Positions 9,033 through 17,699 of a stretch of 64,000 nt of DNA are shown here, piece after piece. A model generated the notes under the pieces. The model had not been told where the DNA came from and made no database searches. It saw only the letters and a program-made list of their open reading frames with translations. Positions within the stretch are counted from its first letter, which is position 1, and each line of letters begins with the position of its first letter. This stretch comes from CTSOIL-112 sp049291875 (lineage in GTDB: Bacteria; Pseudomonadota; Gammaproteobacteria; Burkholderiales; Burkholderiaceae). Position numbers and translations under genes: made by a program. The stretch is taken from contig JBATQE010000004.1 of assembly GCA_049291875.1 (NCBI GenBank), positions 186,001 to 250,000 on the forward strand. Reading direction: 5' to 3'.

Positions 9033-12000
9033 TTATTGTTCTGTTGTTTCCGGCACGCCGCTGGCCTGAGCCGCCTGCGCTTGATTCATTTCGAGCAATG
9101 CATCCACCACGCGCTCCATGCCCATAAAGCGCGAACCTTTGACCAAAATGGTGTTCGCGCCGCGTTGAATGTGCGCGCGCACCACATCGGCCATCGCCGT
9201 CACATCGTTAAAATGCTGCGCGCCAACGCCAAATGCCTGCGTCGCCTGACGCATCATCTCACCGGTTGCCAGCAACACATTCACGCCGCATTGCGCCGCA
9301 TGCGCACCAATCTCCGCGTGAAAGGCATCGCCATCATCACCGACTTCACCCATATCGCCGAGTACCAAAATTTTGCGCCCCGCTGCATTGGCCAACACGT
9401 CAATCGCCGCCAACACCGAATCGGGATTCGCGTTATAGGTGTCGTCAATCAAAATCACGCGCTCACCCAAAGCAGGCAAACGGTGCGTTTGCAAACGACC
9501 TTTGGCCGGTACGAAATTCGCCAATCCATTGGCGACCGCGTCCAGCGGCACACCCATCGCGGTGGCGGCGGCACACGCGGCCAAAGCGTTGTGAACATTG
9601 TGCACGCCCGGAATATTGATCTGCGTGGTGCATTGCCCCATCGGCGTGATCAACTGCACGGTCGAGGCGTACAGACCCAATTCATAGCGCGCGCTATACG
9701 CCGCGTGCGCCGCCGGATTCAAGCTGAATTCATGCGTCGCAACGCCACGCGCCTGTGCGCGCTCGCGCCAGATTGCCGCGTAGGTGTCATCGGCGGGGAA
9801 AACCACCGCGCCGCCATCCATCACGCTGTCAATCACATCGGCGTGCTCGTAGGCAACGGCTTCGACGGTTTGCATGAACTCTTGGTGCTCGCGTTGGGCA
9901 TTGTTGATGATCGCTACGGTCGGCGCGACGATAGGCGCCAATTGCGCGGTCTCACCCGGATGATTCATGCCCAATTCGATCACCGCCGCACGATGGGTTT
10001 TTTTCATTTCCAACAAGGTCAATGGCAAGCCAATATCATTGTTCAAATTGCCGCGTGTGGCCAAATAGGCCTCGTCAAACGCCGCACGCATGATCGCGGA
10101 CAGCATTTCTTTCACCGTGGTTTTGCCGTTGCTGCCCGTCACCACAGCCACCGGCACGTCAAACTGTGAGCGCCAGCTTTTCGCCAAATCCTGCAAAGCC
10201 TGATGCGTGTTGTCCACCACGAGGTGCGGAATCGCAAAGCCTTCCGGCACACGCTCGGCCAACACGGCGGCGACTTGCCCCGGCTGTAATTTCGGCAAAA
10301 AGTCGTGTGCATCGAAACGCTCGCCTTTGAGCGCGATCAATAAATCGGTCGGCTGCATGGTGCGCGTGTCAATCGAAACACGTTTGAAGGAAACCGTTTG
10401 TCCGTTGATTTCGCAAGACCCCATATGCTCTTCAGCACCCTCTTCAACGCTGTTTTCCATAGCCGCGACAAGGTTATGATCCGTTGTTTCGCTTAACGTT
10501 TGATTGCTCGCCATCGTCTGCCACAAAGCCAACGCCTGCTCGGCCTGCGCCAAATCCGAATACGGATGCTTCACGCCCTGCACGTCTTGGTACGGCTCAT
10601 GTCCTTTGCCTGCGATCAAAATCACATCGGATGCAGCGGCCTGCTCCACCGTGCGATTGATCGCGCTCGGACGATGCACTTCAGCGCGTACTTGCTCGTT
10701 CTGCGTCATGCCCGCCAAGATATCGCGCACAATTTGATCGGGGTCTTCGGTACGCGGATTGTCCGAGGTCACGACGACGCGGTCTGCAATTTTCTGCGCA
10801 ATTGCGCCCATTTGCGGCCGCTTGCCCGGATCGCGGTCGCCACCGCAGCCAAACACGCAGGTCAACTGGCCGCCGCGTTGACGGGCAATCGGCAGCAGCG
10901 CGGTCAAGGTTTTTTCCAAGGCATCCGGCGTGTGCGCAAAATCAACCACGACCAGCGGCTGACCGTCACCACCAAAACGCTGCATGCGTCCGGGTGCTGC
11001 GGCAATATCGGCGCAGTCGGCCACGCATTCAGCAACATTCAAGTCCAAACCCATGCACACGCCCAACACGCCGAGCGTATTCATGACATTGAACTCGCCA
11101 ACCAAACGCGAGCGAACGCGATGCGTCATACCGTCGACATTCAAGATGAATTGGGTCAATGCGCCAGATTGATCAATCTCGCTGGCTTGTAAATAATGTT
11201 TCACGCCATTGGGCTGCGGGTTCAAGCCGTAGCCAATCACAGTCACACCACATTGCTCGGCGATTTGCGCATAGCGCAGACCGACTTCGTCATCGGTGTT
11301 GATGACTGCGGTTTTGAGCGTACTCCATGTGAACAGACGCGCTTTGGCGGCTTCGTAGCTCGCCATATCGCCGTGGTAGTCCAAATGGTCGCGCGACAGA
11401 TTGGTGAACAGCGCCACTTCATACGCAACGCCATTCACACGCCCTTGTTCCAAAGCGTGCGAGGACACTTCCATCGCCATGGCTTTCGCGCCCTGCGTGC
11501 GCATGTCGGCGAGATAGCGGTGTACTTCAATCGCGGGTGGCGTGGTGAAGCCGGTTTCCTGCATGGCATCAGGGAAACCAACGCCCAGCGTACCCATAAT
11601 GCCGCACGGCAGATGGTGTTTGGCCAAAATCTGAGCGAGCCACTGCGCGCTGGAGGTTTTGCCATTGGTGCCGGTAATGGCGATCATGCGCATGGCGTCT
11701 GAGGGCTTGCCATAGTAGCTGTGGGCAATGTGCCCCGCCAAAACATTGAGCTGCGGTACGGCACGTGCCGGAATCGTGAGCGGCGGCATGGTTTTGCCTT
11801 CTTGCCACAGCACAGCGCCAGCGCCGTTTTGCACCGCCGCGTCCACATAAGTGCGTCCGTCGTGTTTGTCGCTGTTCGATGAGAGCGGATCAAACGGGTA
11901 GGCAACGAAGGCGTCGCCCGACTCGATCTTGCGACTGTCGCTGGACAGGTGTTTTTTCTGCTGTGCATAGCTGCCCAAGGCCGACAAAACCTGTGTTAGT

Positions 12001-12059
12001 ACGGTCGTTTGCAGTGCGCTGAGTTGATTGGCTCGGGTATTCATGGTTTGGGTTTTCAT
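9033..12059 (-). CDS. murEF: MurE-MurF fusion: UDP-MurNAc-tripeptide synthetase / D-Ala-D-Ala-adding enzyme
   Basis: One 1008-residue ORF carries two Mur ligases. Residues about 1-515 are MurE, with P-loop TGTNGKTS near 129-136 and DNPR near 433-436, the signature for meso-diaminopimelate. Residues about 545-1008 are MurF, with a second P-loop TGSNGKTT near 641-648, then NAQREHQEFM and DDTYNANPDS. The linker (about 515-548) is acidic and probably flexible. It adds mDAP, then D-Ala-D-Ala, to the precursor. The ATG overlaps the ftsI stop by one base, with GAGGAG upstream. MurE-MurF fusions are known in Bordetella and relatives. Confidence 0.96.
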   Translation of the reverse strand: MKTQTMNTRANQLSALQTTVLTQVLSALGSYAQQKKHLSSDSRKIESGDAFVAYPFDPLSSNSDKHDGRTYVDAAVQNGAGAVLWQEGKTMPPLTIPARAVPQLNVLAGHIAHSYYGKPSDAMRMIAITGTNGKTSSAQWLAQILAKHHLPCGIMGTLGVGFPDAMQETGFTTPPAIEVHRYLADMRTQGAKAMAMEVSSHALEQGRVNGVAYEVALFTNLSRDHLDYHGDMASYEAAKARLFTWSTLKTAVINTDDEVGLRYAQIAEQCGVTVIGYGLNPQPNGVKHYLQASEIDQSGALTQFILNVDGMTHRVRSRLVGEFNVMNTLGVLGVCMGLDLNVAECVADCADIAAAPGRMQRFGGDGQPLVVVDFAHTPDALEKTLTALLPIARQRGGQLTCVFGCGGDRDPGKRPQMGAIAQKIADRVVVTSDNPRTEDPDQIVRDILAGMTQNEQVRAEVHRPSAINRTVEQAAASDVILIAGKGHEPYQDVQGVKHPYSDLAQAEQALALWQTMASNQTLSETTDHNLVAAMENSVEEGAEEHMGSCEINGQTVSFKRVSIDTRTMQPTDLLIALKGERFDAHDFLPKLQPGQVAAVLAERVPEGFAIPHLVVDNTHQALQDLAKSWRSQFDVPVAVVTGSNGKTTVKEMLSAIMRAAFDEAYLATRGNLNNDIGLPLTLLEMKKTHRAAVIELGMNHPGETAQLAPIVAPTVAIINNAQREHQEFMQTVEAVAYEHADVIDSVMDGGAVVFPADDTYAAIWRERAQARGVATHEFSLNPAAHAAYSARYELGLYASTVQLITPMGQCTTQINIPGVHNVHNALAACAAATAMGVPLDAVANGLANFVPAKGRLQTHRLPALGERVILIDDTYNANPDSVLAAIDVLANAAGRKILVLGDMGEVGDDGDAFHAEIGAHAAQCGVNVLLATGEMMRQATQAFGVGAQHFNDVTAMADVVRAHIQRGANTILVKGSRFMGMERVVDALLEMNQAQAAQASGVPETTEQ

Positions 12060-13804
12060 TACATGGACTCCTCGATGCCGCCATCTTGATTGATCGAGGT
12101 TTTATACGGCGCATCCGGTGTGACCGACAAAGTACGCAAAGTTTCCGACACAATTTGGCTGAAAATCGGCGCGGCGACCACACCGCCGTAGTGTCCGTTC
12201 GCCGCCGGATCATCGACCATCACCGCCACGACAATGCGCGGATCACTCACTGGCGCGAGACCGGCAAAGGTCGCAACGTATTTATTTTTGTTGTAGCCAT
12301 TGCCCTCGACTTTATAGGCCGTGCCGGTTTTGCCCGCAACGGTGTAACCGATGACTTGCGCGCGCGGCGCCGTACCGCCCGGCTCGGTCGCCATGTGCAT
12401 CATGGTGCGCATTTCTTTAGCGGTTTCGGCCGAAAAGATGCGCTGACCCGGTACCGGATCAGGGCTGTCGCGTTTAATCAAGGTCAAATCGATAATTTCG
12501 CCATCCCGCGCAAACACGGTGTAGGCGTGGGTCAACTGCAACAGGGAAATCGCAATCCCATGACCGTAGGACATGGTGGCTTGTTCAATCGGTTGCCAAT
12601 TTTTGTACGGGCGCAATAAACCGGCGGCCACGCCGGGGAAGCCGATTTTGTACGGTTTGCCAAAACCCAGCACGGTGAAGTTGTCCCACATTTCTTTGGG
12701 TTCGAGCATGAAGGCGATTTTGCTGGTACCGATATTCGAGGATTTTTGAATCACTTGCTGCACCGTCAACGTACCGTTGGCGTGCGAGTCGCTGATGGTG
12801 GCATCGCCAATGGTCATCTTGCCGCCACCGGTGGCGATCATGGTTTGCGGTTTGATTTTGCCTTTTTCCAGCGCAAGCGCAACGGTAAACGGTTTGAGCG
12901 TTGAACCCGGCTCAAAAATATCGGTCACGGCGCGGTTGCGAATCAAATCGCGATCCATGTTTTTGCGCATATTCGGGTCGTACGACGGATAGTTGGATAA
13001 AGCCAAAATTTCGCCGGTGCGTGTATCAATCACCATCGCTGACGCACTTTTCGCGCGGTGGTAGTCGACCGCTTCGCGCAAAGCGGTATGCACGATGTAT
13101 TGCACGCGCGCGTCCAAAGACAGATACACATCCTTGCCCGGATGCGCCTCGGTCATCACGCCTTCGTCCTCAATCACATTGCCCAGACGGTCGCGCAGCA
13201 CTTTGCGCGCGCCGGGTTGACCTTGGATCTCTTTGTCGTAAACGGCTTCCAAGCCCTCTTGGCCTTCGCCTTCGATATTGGTAAAGCCCGTTAAATGCGC
13301 AAAAACCGCAGCTTGCGGGTAATCTCGTTTGACTTCTTTTTGACTGTAAACGCCGGGGATTTTCATCTCTTTGATCTGATCGGCGATTTCTTGCGGCACT
13401 TGCCGTCGCAGATAGACAAAGCGTTTATCATCCCGCGCCACTTTTTTCCGAATCTCGGCGACGCTGATTTCCAATAATTTGGAGAGCTGGTTTTCCTGCG
13501 CCGCAGTCATTTTCACCTCTTCGGGAATCACCCAGATGGCGCGCGCAGGAATGTTTGAAGCCAAAACCACGCCATTACGGTCATAAATCTTACCGCGCGG
13601 CGCGGGGATTTCGAGCAAACGCGAGTAGCGCGCTTCGCCCTTGCCCTGCAAAAATTCGTTGTCCAGCAATTGAACCTTAATCGCCCACAACGCCAATGAC
13701 GCCAGTGCAAAGGTCAACACCGCCAACATCAGGGTTGAGCGCCATGCTTCCAGAGGAAAGCTGGTTTTGTTATTTTTTGCCGGAGCGTTGGATGACCCGT
13801 TCAT
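12059..13804 (-). CDS. ftsI: Septal peptidoglycan transpeptidase FtsI (PBP3)
   Basis: The class B penicillin-binding protein that crosslinks septal peptidoglycan with FtsW. The 581 residues have a membrane anchor at about 24-45 and a pedestal domain with APRGKIYDRNG near 68-78. The transpeptidase motifs are STLK at 301-304 (acylated serine), SSN at 355-357 and KTGT at 492-495. The ATG overlaps the ftsL stop by four bases. Length and motifs are complete, so it should be active. Confidence 0.97.
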   Translation of the reverse strand: MNGSSNAPAKNNKTSFPLEAWRSTLMLAVLTFALASLALWAIKVQLLDNEFLQGKGEARYSRLLEIPAPRGKIYDRNGVVLASNIPARAIWVIPEEVKMTAAQENQLSKLLEISVAEIRKKVARDDKRFVYLRRQVPQEIADQIKEMKIPGVYSQKEVKRDYPQAAVFAHLTGFTNIEGEGQEGLEAVYDKEIQGQPGARKVLRDRLGNVIEDEGVMTEAHPGKDVYLSLDARVQYIVHTALREAVDYHRAKSASAMVIDTRTGEILALSNYPSYDPNMRKNMDRDLIRNRAVTDIFEPGSTLKPFTVALALEKGKIKPQTMIATGGGKMTIGDATISDSHANGTLTVQQVIQKSSNIGTSKIAFMLEPKEMWDNFTVLGFGKPYKIGFPGVAAGLLRPYKNWQPIEQATMSYGHGIAISLLQLTHAYTVFARDGEIIDLTLIKRDSPDPVPGQRIFSAETAKEMRTMMHMATEPGGTAPRAQVIGYTVAGKTGTAYKVEGNGYNKNKYVATFAGLAPVSDPRIVVAVMVDDPAANGHYGGVVAAPIFSQIVSETLRTLSVTPDAPYKTSINQDGGIEESM

Positions 13805-14142
13805 GGCTTCGCTCCTGCGGTCGTTGCAGTGGTTGCAGCAGGCGCCGTAGCGGCAGCGCCCGCATCCGCCGTAGCGGCTTTCGGTGTCATATAGTAAGTC
13901 ACGCTCGGGTCAACCCGCTGCATATCCTGACGGCTGACCACTTCGGCGATTTTGTCGTTTTTCGCAGCCGAAACCTGCTGAACCTGGCGCGTACTCCATT
14001 CAATCTGCAATTGCTGCTCGTGCGCACGCGCTTGCTCAAGCTGCGTATTGAGCACGCGGGACTGATGGCGCACGTTGATCACCATCATTGCCATCACAAT
14101 GACTGCGCTCAACAGGACGATGGAGCTGCGCCAGCTATACAT
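13801..14142 (-). CDS. ftsL: Cell division protein FtsL
   Basis: A small bitopic divisome protein that forms a coiled coil with FtsB and activates FtsWI. The 113 residues have a membrane helix at about 7-24 and a heptad-like coiled coil at about 27-70. A low-complexity Ala/Thr tail fills the last 25 residues or so; the compact core is otherwise usual. Identity rests on length, topology and position between rsmH and ftsI, because FtsL sequence is poorly conserved. Confidence 0.88.
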   Translation of the reverse strand: MYSWRSSIVLLSAVIVMAMMVINVRHQSRVLNTQLEQARAHEQQLQIEWSTRQVQQVSAAKNDKIAEVVSRQDMQRVDPSVTYYMTPKAATADAGAAATAPAATTATTAGAKP

Positions 14143-14178
14143 TAATATTCAACCTTTTACTCAAATCACCCGCAGGCG

Positions 14179-15111
14179 TTACCTATTCATTGTTTCTGCT
14201 TTTTCCGCCACACGCAAAATCGCCGAACGCGCGCGCGGATTACTCAAAATTTCCTGCTCACCGGGTTTTTGCTTGCCCAGATCACGCAGCGGCAAACTCG
14301 GCAACTGCGCATCGGTCAACGGCAAACGCGCCCAATCCTGCGAATGTCGGCTGTGCTGCGCGATGAAACGCTTTACCGGCCGATCTTCGAGCGAATGAAA
14401 GCTAATCACCGCCATCCGCCCCTTTGGTTTGAGCAACGCCAACATCGCCGTTAATGCCGCATCCAAATCACCCAGCTCGTCATTAACCGCAATCCGAATC
14501 GCCTGAAACGTTCGCGTCGCCGGATGCTGGCCTTTTTCAAACTTGCGCACCTGCCCCGCCACCACATTCGCCAAATCCAGCGTGGTGGTGAATGGCTGTT
14601 GCGCGCACCGCGCGACAATCGCCTTGGCAATCGGCTTGGCAAAGCGTTCTTCACCATAATCGCGAATCACGCGCGCCAATTCCGCCTCATCCACACTACT
14701 CAGCCACTGCGCCGCTGTCAGCCCGCGCGTATTGTCCATGCGCATATCCAGCGGCCCATCTTGGCGAAAGCTAAAACCCCTTTTAGCTTCGTCAATCTGC
14801 GGCGAGCTCACGCCCAAGTCCAACAAAATGCCATCCACGCTCTGCGCCGACAAATGCGCCGACATGGTTTTAAAACTGTCATGCACCACATGCACGCGCG
14901 CATCATTTTTAGCCAATTCCTGCGCGGCTTGAATCGCGCGCGGGTCTTTGTCAAACACCCACAACTGCCCCTTTTCACCCAACCGCGACAGGATCAAGCG
15001 CGAATGGCCGCCTCGCCCAAACGTCCCGTCGACATACACGCCATCGGCCTGAATAGCTAAAGCGTCCACCGCCTCATGGAGTAAAACGGTGATGTGCATT
15101 GGCGTATCCAT
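14179..15111 (-). CDS. rsmH: 16S rRNA (cytosine1402-N4)-methyltransferase RsmH (MraW)
   Basis: Methylates N4 of C1402 in the 30S decoding centre using SAM. The 310 residues show VLLHEAVDAL, the SAM loop YVDGTFGRGGHS, GILLDLGVSSPQID, RGFSFRQDGPLDMRMD, and the C-terminal ISFHSLEDRPVKRF. An ATG at 15099 would give the more usual MHITVLLHEAV start; neither ATG has a strong ribosome binding site. It follows mraZ by 5 bp. Confidence 0.96.
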   Translation of the reverse strand: MDTPMHITVLLHEAVDALAIQADGVYVDGTFGRGGHSRLILSRLGEKGQLWVFDKDPRAIQAAQELAKNDARVHVVHDSFKTMSAHLSAQSVDGILLDLGVSSPQIDEAKRGFSFRQDGPLDMRMDNTRGLTAAQWLSSVDEAELARVIRDYGEERFAKPIAKAIVARCAQQPFTTTLDLANVVAGQVRKFEKGQHPATRTFQAIRIAVNDELGDLDAALTAMLALLKPKGRMAVISFHSLEDRPVKRFIAQHSRHSQDWARLPLTDAQLPSLPLRDLGKQKPGEQEILSNPRARSAILRVAEKAETMNR

Positions 15112-15116
15112 ACGCG

Positions 15117-15545
15117 TCAGAAAGTGAAGTTTTGGATGATTTCCGGCTTTTCACCTGCCAGTTTTTCATCCTCGATTTGCTCGCTCAACTGCGCATTCCA
15201 GATTTCAAAATGCGAGCCATTGCCGAGCAGTTCGACGTTTTTGTCCAATTGGGCTTTGGCGCGCAAAGCCGGCGGAATCAAAATACGCCCTGCGCCGTCC
15301 CAAGCAACCGGCTCAGCATTGGAAAAATAAATCCGCCGCCAAACGCTCAAGGCCGATGGCCAAGTGACAATCTGCGCCGCCATTTTTTCCCAAACCGGCA
15401 AAGGCAGCAGCAACAAGCACCCCTCAGGACTACGTGTAATGTACAATTGACCCTCACACTCAGCCATGAGCGCGTCACGATGCTTGGCCGGAATCATCAT
15501 CCGACCTTTGGCATCCAGCGTAAGAGGAGAATTACCGATATACAC
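15117..15545 (-). CDS. mraZ: Transcriptional regulator MraZ
   Basis: A ring-forming DNA-binding protein that represses the dcw operon by binding GTGGG-type repeats before its own gene. The 142 residues contain two SpoVT-AbrB-like halves: GNSPLTLDAKGRMMIPAKHRD near the N-terminus and WDGAGRILIPPALRAKA near residue 85. The start is GTG 15545, with AAGGG eight bases upstream. The first gene of the cluster, as usual. Boxes matching its known operator pattern lie 65-90 bp upstream. Confidence 0.95.
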   Translation of the reverse strand: MYIGNSPLTLDAKGRMMIPAKHRDALMAECEGQLYITRSPEGCLLLLPLPVWEKMAAQIVTWPSALSVWRRIYFSNAEPVAWDGAGRILIPPALRAKAQLDKNVELLGNGSHFEIWNAQLSEQIEDEKLAGEKPEIIQNFTF

Positions 15546-15609
15546 GTTGAACCCTTTTGCTTGTTTGATGGTACTTTGGGTCTAAATCGAAGGAGAATTT
15601 CTATTTTTT

Positions 15610-15634
15610 CCCACTAATAGACACTTTTTACCAC
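15610..15634 (-). promoter_or_regulatory. MraZ operator: three direct GTG boxes
   Basis: On the minus strand, GTGGT (15634-15630), GTGTC (15624-15620) and GTGGG (15614-15610) recur exactly every 10 bp. This matches the known MraZ site of GTGGG-like repeats separated by five bases. A possible promoter, TTGTGA near 15646 with a -10 such as TCTATT, overlaps the boxes, as expected for autorepression. Promoter placement is tentative. Confidence 0.7.
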
Positions 15635-15894
15635 GTTTTTCACAACTTTACGGCATGGCATCCATTCAGTCAAGCCAAATGTCGTTTTCCTCAATAAAGA
15701 CAATGGGTTAGCACACTTTTTCTCAAAAATTCATGAAAAATTTTCTTATTAAAAACAAGGCGCTACGATAGGTTGTAAAAGTAAGCATTTAAGAAAAATA
15801 TTTTTTGCATCAAACACACGCCCCCTCACATATCGGAAACCGTTTTCATGAGGCGCACAAAATTCCTAGAATGACTCAACAAGACACCAACGCC

Positions 15895-15924
15895 TTGATT
15901 TTTGCCACGCTGCCTCGATATAAA
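15895..15924 (+). promoter_or_regulatory. Sigma-70 promoter candidate for yqgE-ruvX-pyr genes
   Basis: TTGATT (15895-15900) and TATAAA (15919-15924) are separated by 18 bp, about 55 bp before the yqgE ATG. No other equally good pair is seen in the region. Confidence 0.5.
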
Positions 15925-15987
15925 CAATCAACCCAGTAAAAAATCATTGATCTACAACACACCGCCGCAACGCGTTACAATAAAGCC

Positions 15988-16611
15988 ATGAGCAAAACCA
16001 ATACCTCCGGTACATCCAGCAGCAGCAACAGCACCGCACACACCCTGAATCTGGCCGGTCAGTTTCTGATCGCCATGCCAAACCTATCAGGCGACACCTT
16101 TGAGCGCACGGTGGTGTATCTTTGTGAGCATTCGGCCAACGGCGCGCTGGGCTTGATCGTCAACCGCACCGCCGACGTCAAGGTTTCAGAAATTTTGAAC
16201 AAATTAGCCGCCGAGGACAGCGACATTCACTACGCGCCCTCAAACCGCGCCGATCAAGCAGTATTGCTCGGCGGGCCGGTACAAACCGAGCGCGGTTTCG
16301 TTCTGCACGCGCCGTTTCAGCAGTACACATCCACCGTGCGCATCAGCGAGCGCCTCGGCTTGACCAGCTCACGCGACATTTTGGAAGATTGGGCGCAGGG
16401 ACAAGGGCCCAAGCATATGCTGCTGGCCTTGGGCTATGCAGGCTGGAGCGCCGGGCAATTGGAAGCAGAGTTGGCACGCAATGCGTGGCTGACCGTTCCG
16501 GCGGACGAACATGTGCTGTTTGAAACCCTGCCGAGTGAGAAATACAGCCAAGCCATGCGCCTGCTGGGCATCAACGAAACCATGATCAGCGATACCGCCG
16601 GACACGCGTGA
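15988..16611 (+). CDS. yqgE: UPF0301/AlgH family protein YqgE
   Basis: A conserved cytoplasmic protein of unclear molecular function (DUF179). The 207 residues have a Ser/Thr-rich N-terminus of about 20 residues, then the family start GQFLIAMPNLSGDTFERTVVYL. Further motifs are CEHSANGALGLIVNR, GGPVQTERGFVLH, and LGYAGWSAGQLEAEL. It is joined to ruvX (stop and start overlap in TGATG), the usual proteobacterial pairing. Confidence 0.93.
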   Translation: MSKTNTSGTSSSSNSTAHTLNLAGQFLIAMPNLSGDTFERTVVYLCEHSANGALGLIVNRTADVKVSEILNKLAAEDSDIHYAPSNRADQAVLLGGPVQTERGFVLHAPFQQYTSTVRISERLGLTSSRDILEDWAQGQGPKHMLLALGYAGWSAGQLEAELARNAWLTVPADEHVLFETLPSEKYSQAMRLLGINETMISDTAGHA

Positions 16612-17033
16612 TGAATACGGCGCAAACCATTATTGGTATTGATTACGGTTTAAAACGCATTGGCGTCGCCGTCGGCAACACCCTGACACAGCACGCCGAG
16701 CCGCTGGAAATCATCCCCAACACCGACTTTCCGAGCGTGCTTGCGCGCCTGCAACGCCTGATTCAAGAATGGCAGGCCAACGCCTTGGTGCTCGGTCTGC
16801 CGCGCCACCCGGACGGCACGGCGCACACCATGACGCAGGCTTGTATGGATTTTCACGCGCAACTATCGCAAGCGGTGTCGCTGCCCATTCATTGGGTGGA
16901 TGAGCGTTACTCCTCCGCGGTTTTGCCCAACCAAACCCGACAAAATGCACGCGGCCAAACCCGTGCCGTGACGCAGGACGACCGCGCAGCGGCGGTGATA
17001 TTGCAGCAGTATTTGGATGAGTTGACACATTAA
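16611..17033 (+). CDS. ruvX: Holliday-junction-resolvase-like protein RuvX (YqgF)
   Basis: An RNase H-fold nuclease implicated in pre-16S rRNA 5' processing. It has 140 residues from ATG 16611, beginning MNTAQTIIGIDYGLKRIGVA with the first catalytic Asp in GIDYG. VLGLPRHPDG and WVDERYSS follow, and the last acidic motif is DDRAAAVILQQYLD. A GTG at 16608 is an alternative. The overlap with the yqgE stop favours the ATG. Confidence 0.94.
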   Translation: MNTAQTIIGIDYGLKRIGVAVGNTLTQHAEPLEIIPNTDFPSVLARLQRLIQEWQANALVLGLPRHPDGTAHTMTQACMDFHAQLSQAVSLPIHWVDERYSSAVLPNQTRQNARGQTRAVTQDDRAAAVILQQYLDELTH

Positions 17034-17129
17034 ACCGCCCAATCGCACCTGCCGTGCACTGCATTTTTAGCCCAAAAATCAAACCAATCGGATAGAATAG
17101 CGAGCAATCCCTCTTTTACGGTGTTTGCC

Positions 17130-17699
17130 ATGTCCCATCTCTCCGATTTCGACGCGCCCAACTCCCACATACCCGACGCAGAGCATCTGTATGGTCAATT
17201 GTTCAAACAATTGCACGAGCTGTTTAGTCGCGCCGCACAGCCCCCTGCGCTGATCGGCATCCATCGGGGCGGCGCATGGCTGGCCGAACGCTTGCACCAC
17301 GACCTCGGACTGATCGAGCCATTCGGCACGCTGGATATTTCTTTTTACCGTGACGATTACGCCACCAAAGGCATCAGCGCGAACATCAAAACCACCCACA
17401 TTCCCTTTGACATCGAAAACCGCGTGGTGGTGCTGTGCGACGATATTTTGAACAGCGGCCGCAGCGTGCGCGGCGCACTCAACGAGTTATTTGAATTCGG
17501 CCGTCCGGCAAACGTTTTACTCGCGGTATTGTACGATCGCGGCGGACGCCAACTGCCGATCGCCGCTCAAATCATGGGCGGCGCAGGCGAATTCGACCCG
17601 GCGTACAAGCTGGTGTTGGAACGCGACGCATCCAGCCGATTCTGCTTCCGCATTCCCCGACGAATTGACCCAACCGAACCCTCCAAGGAGCTTTTATGA
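17130..17699 (+). CDS. pyrR: Bifunctional pyr regulator / uracil phosphoribosyltransferase PyrR
   Basis: A phosphoribosyltransferase-fold protein. Family members bind UMP/PRPP and in some bacteria attenuate the pyr operon; others act only as enzymes. It has 189 residues from ATG 17130 (GTG 17121 is possible). The PRPP motif is VVVLCDDILNSGRSVRGAL, and the N-terminal GIHRGGAWLAERL is typical. I see no convincing PyrR-binding hairpin or terminator in the 97-bp leader. Its stop overlaps pyrB by four bases. Confidence 0.9.
   Translation: MSHLSDFDAPNSHIPDAEHLYGQLFKQLHELFSRAAQPPALIGIHRGGAWLAERLHHDLGLIEPFGTLDISFYRDDYATKGISANIKTTHIPFDIENRVVVLCDDILNSGRSVRGALNELFEFGRPANVLLAVLYDRGGRQLPIAAQIMGGAGEFDPAYKLVLERDASSRFCFRIPRRIDPTEPSKELL

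Larger units (their letters stand above)
15546..15987. other. Divergent intergenic region between mraZ and yqgE
   Basis: 442 bp without a gene. The left part holds the mraZ leader and MraZ boxes, and the right end holds the yqgE promoter candidate. The middle (about 15661-15890) is AT-rich with no ORF or strong hairpin that I can support. Confidence 0.6.

Noticed and set aside
9015..10169. 384-codon plus-strand ORF opposite murEF
   Set aside because: Shadow of the MurF half; low-complexity basic product.
17034..17129. PyrR-controlled attenuator before pyrR
   Set aside because: No terminator/antiterminator pair is visible, and a PyrR-binding loop could not be recognised.
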